6,420 bases of DNA from Gordonia sp. (in: high G+C Gram-positive bacteria). Its GTDB lineage: Bacteria; Actinomycetota; Actinomycetes; Mycobacteriales; Mycobacteriaceae. Positions 1 through 5,634 of this stretch are shown here, one piece after another (position 1 is the first letter of the stretch; each line of letters begins with the position of its first letter). Position numbers and translations under genes: made by a program. Under the pieces are notes generated by a model. It searched no databases. It had not been told where the DNA came from and was given only the letters and a program-made list of their open reading frames with translations. Location: the NCBI GenBank assembly GCA_030152405.1, contig JASLJL010000014.1, positions 1 to 6,420 of the forward strand, read 5' to 3'.

Positions 1-3000
1 GCCGATCCGGTTCGAGCGGGCGGCCAGCGCGGCGTCGCCGGTGCGTCCACGGATCGCGAAACGCTCGACGAGCTGCGCGACCGGAGCGGCTCCGTCGGTC
101 ACGGTGACCTCGACCTCGATCACTCGACCCACGTCCGCATCGCTGACGCCGGCGCGGCGTGCCGCGACTGTCAGTTGGGTGTCGACCGTCGGCAGGGCGC
201 CGGTCATGGTGATCGCGTGGTCGAGGTGGACCAGATCGAGAAGGCCTTCGACGACGGGTCGGCCGTCAGCGGTGCTGACGCCTCCGATGACGCTGAACAC
301 TGTCGGCCAGCACGCGACGACGAGTGCGTCGGGGACGGCGAATCCGTTCGGCGACGACGGAGTCACCGCGTTGAAGCGGGTCGGCAGACCCGCCGAGGTG
401 GCGCCGCTGTGGTCGGCGACCGAGTCGGCGCGCCAGGCGACTGCGCCCGAGGTCGCTCCGTCGGTCAGCGTGAGCAGTTCACCGCCGGCGGCGACCGAAA
501 GGAGGTCCCGCATCGCCTCCGCCGCACCCGACGTCGTGACGCGGGGGCTGCCGCCGTCGACCACCTTGAGGTCGCCGGTGAACGGGATCCGGAGGATCGA
601 TCCGGACACCGGGACGACGAGGTCGAGCCGGATCTCGTCGTCTGCGGTCTCGGCGTCGGGGACGTAGGCGATCATCGCGCCGCTGGAGTGCTCGGCGTAC
701 TCGCCGTCGTAGACCTTCCACGCGTCACGGTCGCCGAGGAGCGCGACGGGGTTGCGGACCTGACGTCCGGCCCACAGCACGTCCTCGGCTTCGATCAGAA
801 TGCTGAGCGGGCCCGACTCCGGGACGATGCCGCGACGGCGACGAGCCGAGACCACCTGGGCCTGCTCCCCCGCTGTGCGCAGGTCGTCGACGACGTGGTC
901 CTCGAATCGATTGAGGAGGTCACCGACCGGTTCGTCGACCCGGGTGATGCCCGAGACGGCGACGGTGCCGGGGATGACGCAGACCTCGTCGGCGGAGTAC
1001 CGGGCGTCGTGCGCCTGCCACAGCGAGTCCGAGCGCCACCAGCGACGGACGTCCTTGTCGATGACGGGCACGAAGTTGACGGGCTTGCCGGGTGTGCGGC
1101 ACAGCTCGAGGAAGAAGGCGACGTCGGCGGGATGCAGGATGTCGGCCTCCACCGCGGGGAACGTCTCCACCAGACGCGCGATCGCGGCGTGTGCGTCGAC
1201 GATGCGCTCGCCGAACAGCGATTCGAACTCGCCGGTGTCGAGGTGATGCATGCGGGCCTCGGCGCGCCGCAGCATGTCGGCGAAACGCGTCTCCCACGTG
1301 ATGTCGGCCCACTCGTAGGCTCCGTCGTCGCCGACGGCGAGGTCGGCATAACGCGTGAGCCATTCGAGGTAGGTCATCGTCGCGACGTCGCCGAAGTACG
1401 GCTTGGCGGTGCGCGCCATCGCCGCGATGATCTCGTCGCGGCGCTCGGCGACGGCGTCGGCATCGCCCGCGACGTCGTCGAGCAGCCTGCCGCAGCGCGA
1501 CGCCGAGTTGTCGATCTCGTGGATGTCGGCGCCGAGCTGGCTGCGGCCCGAGGCCATGCCTGCTGCACTGTGGCCTGCGCCGATCCAGGTGTCGCATCCC
1601 TCGGTGTCCACGAGGAGCTGCTTCACCTCGGGCGACGTCGTCGCCTCCAGCGTCGCCATCGCCGCGGTGCCGATCAGGATGCCGTCGAGCGGCATCGACG
1701 GGTAGTCGTACCGTGCCGACCACGTGCCGGTGAGGTACTCGGACGCGCGCTCGGGGGTACCGACGCCGCCGCCGACGCAGACGACCACGTTCGGTCGGTC
1801 GCGGAGCTCTCCGTAGGTGGCCAGCAGCAGATCGTCGAGGTCCTCCCAGGAATGGTGGCCTCCCGCACGACCGCCCTCGATCTGGACGATGACCGGGAAC
1901 TGCGGCACGGCGATCGCGATCCGGATCACGGCGCGGATCTGGTCGACGGTGCCCGGCTTGAACGCGACGTAGTGCAGTCCGGCGTCGTTCAGCTCACCGA
2001 CGAGGTCGACGGCCTCGTCGAGTTCGGGGATGCCGGCGGTGATGATCACGCCGTCGAGGGGCGCGCCCTGGGCGCGAGCCTTCTGGACCAGTCGTTTGCC
2101 GCCGAGCTGCAGCTTCCACAGGTAGGGATCCAGAAACAGGGAGTTGAACTGCACCTGGCGGTTCTCGTCGAGCAGGTCGGTCAGCTTGGCGACGTTGGCG
2201 GCGAAGATGTCCTCGGTGACCTGTCCTCCGCCGGCCAGCTCGGCCCAGTGGCCCGCGTTGGCAGCGGCAGCGACGATCGCCGGATCGACAGTCGTGGGCG
2301 TCATGCCCGCGAGCAGCATGGGCGAACGCCCGGTGAGACGGGTGAACGCGGTGTCGACCGCGATGCGGCCGGTCGGCAGCGACACCAGGCGCGGCGCGAA
2401 CGCCGACCACGGACGGGACACCTCCGGCGCGCTCCCGGGAACGAACAGACTGCGCTGGCCGCGGCGGGTGGCCGCGGCGATCACGCCGACGCCCTGACCG
2501 CGGACGAGCGGTGCGGCGAGGCGGGCCCCGAGGTCGGACGGGCCGAAGTCGATGATCCACGATGCGCCCGACGCGACGACGTCGCCGATCTGGTCGACCC
2601 AGTCGACGGCGTCCACGAGGATGCGGGTCGCGAGACGCCGCGCGAACTCGACGTCGAGGCCGGACAGCTCAGCCCATTCCGCGACGAGGTCGACGGCCGG
2701 CGCGAGGTCGGGGTGATGGAACGGGACGGTGACGGCCAGTTCCTCGAACGTCGGCGCGAACGGTTTGCCGCCGGTCAGCTTCGCCTTGCGATCTGCAGCT
2801 TCGGCGGCTGCACGTCGTGCGCACAGCGCCTGGAAGCCGGCGAGGTGCCGGGGCGATCCGGACAGGACGATCGACCGGCGATTGTTGACGATCGCCACGG
2901 TGGGCAGCCCCACGGTGTCCGCGGGCAGGGTCTCGCGGTACTCCGCGAGGAGAACGTCGATCTCCCGGGGCGCCACACCGTTGACGGCGACCATCGGCGA

Positions 3001-3603
3001 CGTGCCCTCGGTGCTCTGGTCGGCCGAGCCGCGCAGGCCGAGGCGGCGCGCGACGACGGCGGAGGCCGCACCCATCAGCTGAGCCACCGCGATGAGTTGA
3101 GCGTCGTCGGCCTCGCGCGGATGCTCGGCGGTCGCGATCGCTTCCGCCGCGAGCAGACCCTGCGAGTGACCGATGACGGCGCTCGGCGGCAACGTGCTCG
3201 CGTCGAGGCCCTGCTTGGCGAGGTTGGCGATCGCCGCGATCTGCGTGAGCAGGATGCCCGGAAGGGAGAGCTCGGCGGCGGCCAGCTCCGCGTCGGTCGG
3301 GACCTCGCGGTCCTCGTCGACGGCCGCGATCCACTCCGACGGCGCGAATCGATCGGCGCCCGCGGCGGCGAGGCGATCGGCGACAGGCTCGAGCGCGCGA
3401 GCCGCACCGTCCACGATCGCGGCGACCTTGCGTCCCAAGTCGGCGTCGGCGACGAGCTCGGCCAGAGTCGGCAGCCATGGGCCGCCCTGCCCGCCGAAGC
3501 TGATCGCGTAGCTCTCGCCGGCCGCGAAGCGGTCGATCAGACTCGTCGAACCGTCGTCGGTTGAGGTTGCTCGATCACTGGTGCGGAACTGGTCGAGGGT
3601 CAC
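1..3603 (-). CDS. fas: Type I fatty acid synthase (FAS-I), N-terminal 1201 codons, runs off left edge
   Basis: Multifunctional cytosolic enzyme that builds long-chain acyl-CoAs from acetyl-CoA, malonyl-CoA and NAD(P)H; in mycolic-acid bacteria these feed phospholipids and mycolates. The frame is open from 3603 to the window edge. Visible in order: a start of the FGGQG type (residues 36-40); the acyltransferase domain (about 30-400) with nucleophile motif GHSQG, Ser147; the FMN-type enoyl reductase barrel (about 420-740) with PMLLAGMTPTTVD (428-440), GGGQVTEDIF (458-467), a GGRAGGHHSWED segment (577-588) and CVGGGVGTPERA (609-620); a linker with VDEPVGDLL (889-897); and from about 1080 the beginning of the dehydratase hot-dog region (PDALVVACWPTVF, then VEGLLDLVHLDHA). 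FAS-I proteins are about 3,000 residues in the order AT-ER-DH-MPT-ACP-KR-KS, so roughly 60% is missing to the left. GTG at 3603 is chosen because AGGAG lies 5 nt upstream and the conserved N-terminus follows closely. No frameshift or stop was found. Family assignment is very secure. Confidence 0.97.
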   Translation of the reverse strand, partial: MTLDQFRTSDRATSTDDGSTSLIDRFAAGESYAISFGGQGGPWLPTLAELVADADLGRKVAAIVDGAARALEPVADRLAAAGADRFAPSEWIAAVDEDREVPTDAELAAAELSLPGILLTQIAAIANLAKQGLDASTLPPSAVIGHSQGLLAAEAIATAEHPREADDAQLIAVAQLMGAASAVVARRLGLRGSADQSTEGTSPMVAVNGVAPREIDVLLAEYRETLPADTVGLPTVAIVNNRRSIVLSGSPRHLAGFQALCARRAAAEAADRKAKLTGGKPFAPTFEELAVTVPFHHPDLAPAVDLVAEWAELSGLDVEFARRLATRILVDAVDWVDQIGDVVASGASWIIDFGPSDLGARLAAPLVRGQGVGVIAAATRRGQRSLFVPGSAPEVSRPWSAFAPRLVSLPTGRIAVDTAFTRLTGRSPMLLAGMTPTTVDPAIVAAAANAGHWAELAGGGQVTEDIFAANVAKLTDLLDENRQVQFNSLFLDPYLWKLQLGGKRLVQKARAQGAPLDGVIITAGIPELDEAVDLVGELNDAGLHYVAFKPGTVDQIRAVIRIAIAVPQFPVIVQIEGGRAGGHHSWEDLDDLLLATYGELRDRPNVVVCVGGGVGTPERASEYLTGTWSARYDYPSMPLDGILIGTAAMATLEATTSPEVKQLLVDTEGCDTWIGAGHSAAGMASGRSQLGADIHEIDNSASRCGRLLDDVAGDADAVAERRDEIIAAMARTAKPYFGDVATMTYLEWLTRYADLAVGDDGAYEWADITWETRFADMLRRAEARMHHLDTGEFESLFGERIVDAHAAIARLVETFPAVEADILHPADVAFFLELCRTPGKPVNFVPVIDKDVRRWWRSDSLWQAHDARYSADEVCVIPGTVAVSGITRVDEPVGDLLNRFEDHVVDDLRTAGEQAQVVSARRRRGIVPESGPLSILIEAEDVLWAGRQVRNPVALLGDRDAWKVYDGEYAEHSSGAMIAYVPDAETADDEIRLDLVVPVSGSILRIPFTGDLKVVDGGSPRVTTSGAAEAMRDLLSVAAGGELLTLTDGATSGAVAWRADSVADHSGATSAGLPTRFNAVTPSSPNGFAVPDALVVACWPTVFSVIGGVSTADGRPVVEGLLDLVHLDHAITMTGALPTVDTQLTVAARRAGVSDADVGRVIEVEVTVTDGAAPVAQLVERFAIRGRTGDAALAARSNRIG

Positions 3604-3608
3604 GGATA

Positions 3609-3613
3609 CTCCT
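3609..3613 (-). promoter_or_regulatory. Ribosome binding site of fas
   Basis: On the minus strand AGGAG lies 5 nt before the GTG at 3603. It is the only strong Shine-Dalgarno match near the beginning of the conserved reading frame, and it decides the non-ATG start. Confidence 0.8.
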
Positions 3614-3620
3614 GTCGGCC

Positions 3621-3652
3621 TGTGTGGGGGAACTCGGCCATCGTGCCACACA
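3621..3652 (-). promoter_or_regulatory. Inverted repeat / possible hairpin in the fas leader
   Basis: TGTGTGG (3621-3627) and CCACACA (3646-3652) are perfect 7-bp complements separated by 18 nt. The repeat lies 8 nt beyond the fas Shine-Dalgarno. In a fas transcript starting further upstream it could fold into a stem close to the ribosome site; as DNA it could also be a regulator site. No T-run follows, so it is not a terminator. Function is inferred only. Confidence 0.35.
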
Positions 3653-3656
3653 AACA

Positions 3657-3670
3657 TGAGGGATCCCTCA
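3657..3670. promoter_or_regulatory. 14-bp perfect palindrome in the fas promoter region (candidate operator)
   Basis: TGAGGGATCCCTCA is a perfect palindrome with no spacer, lying 54-67 bp upstream of the fas start codon. It falls where a promoter or operator would be expected. In mycobacteria fas is controlled by the TetR-family regulator FasR, which binds inverted repeats in the fas promoter. Whether this palindrome is that kind of site is inference; I did not match it to a published consensus. Confidence 0.5.
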
Positions 3671-3682
3671 CGTTTAGCTGCG

Positions 3683-3720
3683 ACCCGTAGGTATACCCGC
3701 TGGTAGACCCGTGGGTAACC
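3683..3720. repeat. Three tandem 12-bp repeats with alternating ACC/GGT half-sites (candidate operator array)
   Basis: Three units of exactly 12 bp begin at 3683, 3695 and 3707: ACCCGTAGGTAT, ACCCGCTGGTAG and ACCCGTGGGTAA. A further ACC at 3718-3720 follows one base early. Each unit has the form ACC-N4-GGT, and the junctions read GGT-N2-ACC, so half-sites alternate in orientation about one helical turn apart. GGTATACC (3690-3697) is itself a palindrome. The array lies about 80-117 bp upstream of fas and about 180-217 bp upstream of the lipoprotein start. It looks like a binding array for a dimeric, possibly cooperative regulator; the protein is unknown. Confidence 0.6.
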
Positions 3721-3747
3721 GCCTGGACCAGCGGCTGCGAAAAGTCC

Positions 3748-3763
3748 AGTGACTGTGGTCACA
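3748..3763. promoter_or_regulatory. CRP/GlxR-type binding site candidate
   Basis: AGTGA-N6-TCACA matches 9 of 10 fixed bases of the CRP-family consensus TGTGA-N6-TCACA, used in actinobacteria by CRP (mycobacteria) and GlxR (corynebacteria). The overlapping CTGTG-GT-CACAG adds symmetry. It lies 137-152 bp upstream of the lipoprotein start codon and about 70-85 bp before the candidate -10 at 3833, a position suiting activation of the plus-strand unit, though fas could also be affected. Confidence 0.5.
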
Positions 3764-3767
3764 GCAT

Positions 3768-3805
3768 CGGACGACGGTCCGCACGTCATCCGCGGAAACG
3801 ACGTG
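3768..3805. promoter_or_regulatory. Two adjacent inverted repeats upstream of the lipoprotein promoter
   Basis: CGGAC-N4-GTCCG (3768-3781) is followed directly by CACGTC-N12-GACGTG (3782-3787 and 3800-3805), with the palindrome CCGCGG (3790-3795) between the second pair of arms. They lie about 30-65 bp upstream of the candidate -10. Some symmetry is expected by chance in GC-rich DNA, so operator function is tentative. Confidence 0.3.
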
Positions 3806-3832
3806 AAAGCACATTTCCGGGCCGGGCCGTAT

Positions 3833-3838
3833 TAGATT
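3833..3838 (+). promoter_or_regulatory. Candidate -10 element for the lipoprotein unit
   Basis: TAGATT fits the actinobacterial -10 pattern TANNNT and sits in a short A/T-rich patch in GC-rich DNA. It predicts a transcript start near 3845 and a leader of about 55 nt. No convincing -35 is visible 16-18 bp upstream. The element runs up to an in-frame ATG at 3840, which supports the downstream start at 3900 as the real one. Confidence 0.45.
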
Positions 3839-3884
3839 CATGCAGGAATTCGCAGCGAGCCGCGCACCGGGCACGGCCCCGCGG

Positions 3885-3891
3885 GGAGGAG
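3885..3891 (+). promoter_or_regulatory. Ribosome binding site of the lipoprotein gene
   Basis: GGAGGAG ends 8 nt before ATG 3900. It selects this ATG over the in-frame ATG at 3840, which would add 20 residues ahead of the lipoprotein signal peptide and spoil it. Confidence 0.8.
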
Positions 3892-3899
3892 CACCATCC

Positions 3900-4703
3900 A
3901 TGAACCGTTCACAACGAGTGGCAGCCGGGGCGTTCGCCGGAGCCGTCGCCGCCTCGATCATCCTGACCGGATGCTCCAGCAGCGACGACGCGGGCTCCGA
4001 GACCACCACGAGCGCCGCCTCCGACTCCGCTGCGAAGTCGACTCTCGACGCCGCCGCGACCGCGACCGAGGCCCTCACCGGCGCACATCTGGTCGTGACC
4101 GTCGACGGCAAGGTGCAGAGCCTCAACGCGTCGAAGGTCGACGCCGATGTGGAGACCAAGCCCGAACTCAAGGGCAAGGGCACCACCACCCTCAACATGG
4201 GCGGCCGCACCGTCAGCGCGCCGTTCGTCTACATCGACGGCAAGCTCTACGCGAACGTCGGCGACAAGGGCTTCCAGGACTACGGTGACGGCCGGTCGAT
4301 CTACGACGTCTCGAAGGTCCTCGACACCGAGAAGGGCGTTCCGGCCATCCTGCGCGGCATGCAGGGTGCGACGAAGTCCGGCAGCGAGACGATCGACGGC
4401 GTCAAGACCACGAAGATCACCGGAACCGTCACCGGCAAGGAGCTCGCCGGACTCGCCTCCACCCCGTCCACCGGCAAGCTGGCCGAGCAGACGTTCGACA
4501 CCACCGTGTACATCACTGATGACGGCAAGAACAACGTCGCTCGCGTCGTCGTCACCCCCGCGAAAGACGCGACGCTGACCGTCGACGTCAGCAAGTGGGG
4601 ACAGAAGGTCGAGGTCGCCAAGCCCAAGGGCGTCGAGGCACCGACCGCGAAGCCGAAGTCGACCACGTCGGGTGAGACCCCGCGCGAGAAGACCGGCAGC
4701 TGA
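3900..4703 (+). CDS. LppX/LprAFG-family lipoprotein, LprG-like (267 aa)
   Basis: Predicted envelope lipoprotein of the LppX/LprA/LprF/LprG family. Characterised members bind acylated lipids in a hydrophobic pocket and help move them (phthiocerol dimycocerosates, triacylated glycolipids, triacylglycerol) to the outer envelope. The signal peptide has Arg3 and Arg6, a hydrophobic core (about 7-22) and lipobox LTGC with Cys25, the only cysteine. A Ser/Thr/Asp-rich tether (26-47) precedes the family domain (about 48-238). Recognisable LprG-like stretches are VLDTEKGVPAIL (140-151), GSETIDGVKTTKITGTV (161-177), VYITDDG (203-209) and SKWGQKVEV (231-239). The end (240-267) is a Lys/Pro/Thr-rich tail beyond the usual family boundary. 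Known lprG genes are paired with an MFS transporter gene (P55); here the next gene is DUF4189-like, so this may be a paralogue rather than the LprG orthologue. It is divergent from fas and likely co-transcribed with the next gene. Family confident; cargo unknown. Confidence 0.85.
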   Translation: MNRSQRVAAGAFAGAVAASIILTGCSSSDDAGSETTTSAASDSAAKSTLDAAATATEALTGAHLVVTVDGKVQSLNASKVDADVETKPELKGKGTTTLNMGGRTVSAPFVYIDGKLYANVGDKGFQDYGDGRSIYDVSKVLDTEKGVPAILRGMQGATKSGSETIDGVKTTKITGTVTGKELAGLASTPSTGKLAEQTFDTTVYITDDGKNNVARVVVTPAKDATLTVDVSKWGQKVEVAKPKGVEAPTAKPKSTTSGETPREKTGS

Positions 4704-4724
4704 CCTCCCCCTTCCCTTCCTCTC
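4704..4724 (+). other. 21-nt polypyrimidine tract between the two exported-protein genes
   Basis: Directly after the lipoprotein stop codon comes an unbroken run of 21 C/T bases containing CCTCC, the complement of a GGAGG ribosome site. No hairpin or terminator is visible in the 36-bp gap, which supports co-transcription. The tract could base-pair with the GGAGGAG leader at 3885 or leave the intergenic mRNA single-stranded; both ideas are speculative. Confidence 0.3.
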
Positions 4725-4739
4725 GACTTGGAGAACACC

Positions 4740-5129
4740 ATGAACATCCGCAAGCGCCTCGTCACCGCGGGACTGATCGCGATCGGAGTCGGCTCGGCAC
4801 TCACCGTTCCGAACGTCATCGATCCGGCGCCCGCTCACGCGTACACCTACTACGGCGCGATCGCCCTGTCGCCGAGCACCGGCCAGACCGGCCGCTCCTG
4901 GGACTACGACAACCCGGCCGACGCAGCTCAGATCGCACTGAACTACTGCTCTTACTCGGACTGCAAGGTCGTCACCCGATTCGCCAACGGCTGTGGCGCC
5001 ATCGCCAAGGGCACGTCGTACTGGGGCTACGGCGCGGCAGACGACCTGTACACCGCGGAGTCGTACGCCCGGTACTACTCCGAGGGCGGCTACATCTACG
5101 ACTGGGTCTGCACATCCGGTCACAGCTGA
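4740..5129 (+). CDS. Small secreted DUF4189-family protein (129 aa)
   Basis: Predicted exported protein of unknown function. A Sec signal peptide is clear: basic start (MNIRKR), hydrophobic core (about 7-22) and cleavage motif AHA after Ala34, leaving about 95 mature residues. The mature part has the DUF4189 pattern: YGAIALSPSTG (38-48), CKVVTRFANGCGAIAKG (75-91), a Gly/Trp-rich YWGYG turn (94-98), an Ala/Glu helix region, and WVCT near the end (122-125). Four cysteines (70, 75, 85, 124) could form two disulfides outside the membrane. Fourteen of the 95 mature residues are tyrosine, an unusual bias. ATG 4740 is preferred because GGAG lies 6 nt upstream; an in-frame TTG at 4728 lacks a comparable site. 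It follows the lipoprotein gene by 36 bp and precedes a strong terminator, so it is probably the second and last gene of that unit. Confidence 0.8.
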   Translation: MNIRKRLVTAGLIAIGVGSALTVPNVIDPAPAHAYTYYGAIALSPSTGQTGRSWDYDNPADAAQIALNYCSYSDCKVVTRFANGCGAIAKGTSYWGYGAADDLYTAESYARYYSEGGYIYDWVCTSGHS

Positions 5130-5153
5130 TCCGCACGTGTTGATCCACACCGC

Positions 5154-5200
5154 CTGACGGCCCGGGAGCGCAATCGCGCACCCGGGCCGTTAGTTTTGTT
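5154..5200 (+). terminator. Rho-independent terminator after the lipoprotein/DUF4189 unit
   Basis: ACGGCCCGGG (5157-5166) pairs perfectly with CCCGGGCCGT (5181-5190). The stem extends outward to 5154/5193 through C-G and T-A pairs and one G-T wobble, giving up to 13 bp. The 14-nt loop can itself pair GCG with CGC. TTTTGTT follows (5194-5200). The hairpin lies 24 bp after the DUF4189 stop and 9 bp before the next ATG. Confidence 0.88.
5191..5196 (+). promoter_or_regulatory. -10 element of a predicted leaderless promoter for the HIT/sirtuin unit
   Basis: TAGTTT fits TANNNT and ends 6 nt before ATG 5203, so a standard -12 to -7 placement puts +1 on the A of the ATG. No Shine-Dalgarno is visible before 5203. 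Leaderless transcripts with exactly this geometry are common in actinobacteria. The element lies inside the T-rich tail of the preceding terminator. No -35 is recognised, as is frequent in this group. Confidence 0.55.
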
Positions 5201-5202
5201 CC

Positions 5203-5634
5203 ATGCCGACCGACCCCTGCGTCTTCTGCGACATCGTCACCGACCGCGGTCCAGCCCACATCGTGTACTCCGACGAGCACGTCGTCGCGTTCCTGGACAG
5301 GGCGCCGGTAGCGCGCGGTCACACGCTGGTGATTCCGCGGAGGCACTCGTCGGGACTGTCCGACCTGGATCCGGCGCTGGGCACTCCCCTGTTCGCGGCA
5401 GCTCAGCGGATCGCCGACGCCATGAAGACGCCGGAGTTCGGCGCCCACGGCGTCAACCTCGCGGTCAACGACGGGCGGGCGGCCATGCAGACGGTGTTCC
5501 ACACACATCTGCACGTCGTCCCGAGACGGAGCGGCGACAAGCTGTCGTTCGCCAAAGGTCTCGTCACACGTCGCGCAGGTGACCTCGCGACGACGGCGGC
5601 GCAGCTCCGCGGCCTGATCGAACCCCGCCCGTGA
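5203..5634 (+). CDS. Histidine triad (HIT/Hint-type) nucleotide hydrolase (143 aa)
   Basis: Cytosolic HIT-superfamily protein. Hint-branch enzymes hydrolyse or transfer nucleotidyl groups, for example from adenosine 5'-phosphoramidates, AMP-lysine or dinucleoside polyphosphates. The triad is FHTHLHVVPR, with His100, His102 and His104; the middle His is the expected nucleophile. Upstream are the typical CVFCDIV start (Cys6, Cys9), AFLDRAPVARGHTLVIPRRH (29-48) and the nucleotide-contacting VNDGRAAMQTVFH region (88-100). The CxxC pair with His48 could form the structural zinc site seen in some HIT proteins; that is inferred. The length is normal for the family. The start has no Shine-Dalgarno and is explained by a leaderless transcript. 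The stop overlaps the sirtuin start by 4 nt (GTGA), so the two are probably translationally coupled. The physiological substrate cannot be deduced. Confidence 0.92.
   Translation: MPTDPCVFCDIVTDRGPAHIVYSDEHVVAFLDRAPVARGHTLVIPRRHSSGLSDLDPALGTPLFAAAQRIADAMKTPEFGAHGVNLAVNDGRAAMQTVFHTHLHVVPRRSGDKLSFAKGLVTRRAGDLATTAAQLRGLIEPRP

Noticed and set aside
2669..3478. A minus-strand Arg-rich open frame inside fas
   Set aside because: The translation is dominated by arginine runs and lies out of frame with the continuous FAS-I acyltransferase reading; it is a frame shadow.
3471..3490. A possible frameshift in fas just after the FGGQG motif
   Set aside because: A recount showed three C bases, not four, at this spot on the minus strand. 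The reading passes from FGGQGGPW into the next segment in one frame.
175..3564. A plus-strand open frame of 1129 codons spanning most of the fas region
   Set aside because: It is codon-aligned opposite fas, is rich in Asp/Arg/Gly with no recognisable domain, and covers conserved FAS-I motifs on the minus strand. It is an antisense shadow of a GC-rich gene.
3840..3899. Upstream in-frame ATG at 3840 as the lipoprotein start
   Set aside because: It would place 20 extra residues before the signal peptide, lacks a ribosome site, and abuts the candidate -10. ATG 3900 has GGAGGAG 8 nt upstream.
4728..4739. TTG at 4728 as the DUF4189 protein start
   Set aside because: The GGAG at 4730-4733 overlaps this codon and is correctly spaced for ATG 4740, which also gives a clean signal peptide beginning.
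3909..5150. A minus-strand open frame of 413 codons across the lipoprotein and DUF4189 genes
   Set aside because: It crosses two genes with clear signal peptides, ribosome sites and family motifs on the plus strand. Its own translation is low-complexity Gly/Arg/Val/Asp with no domain.
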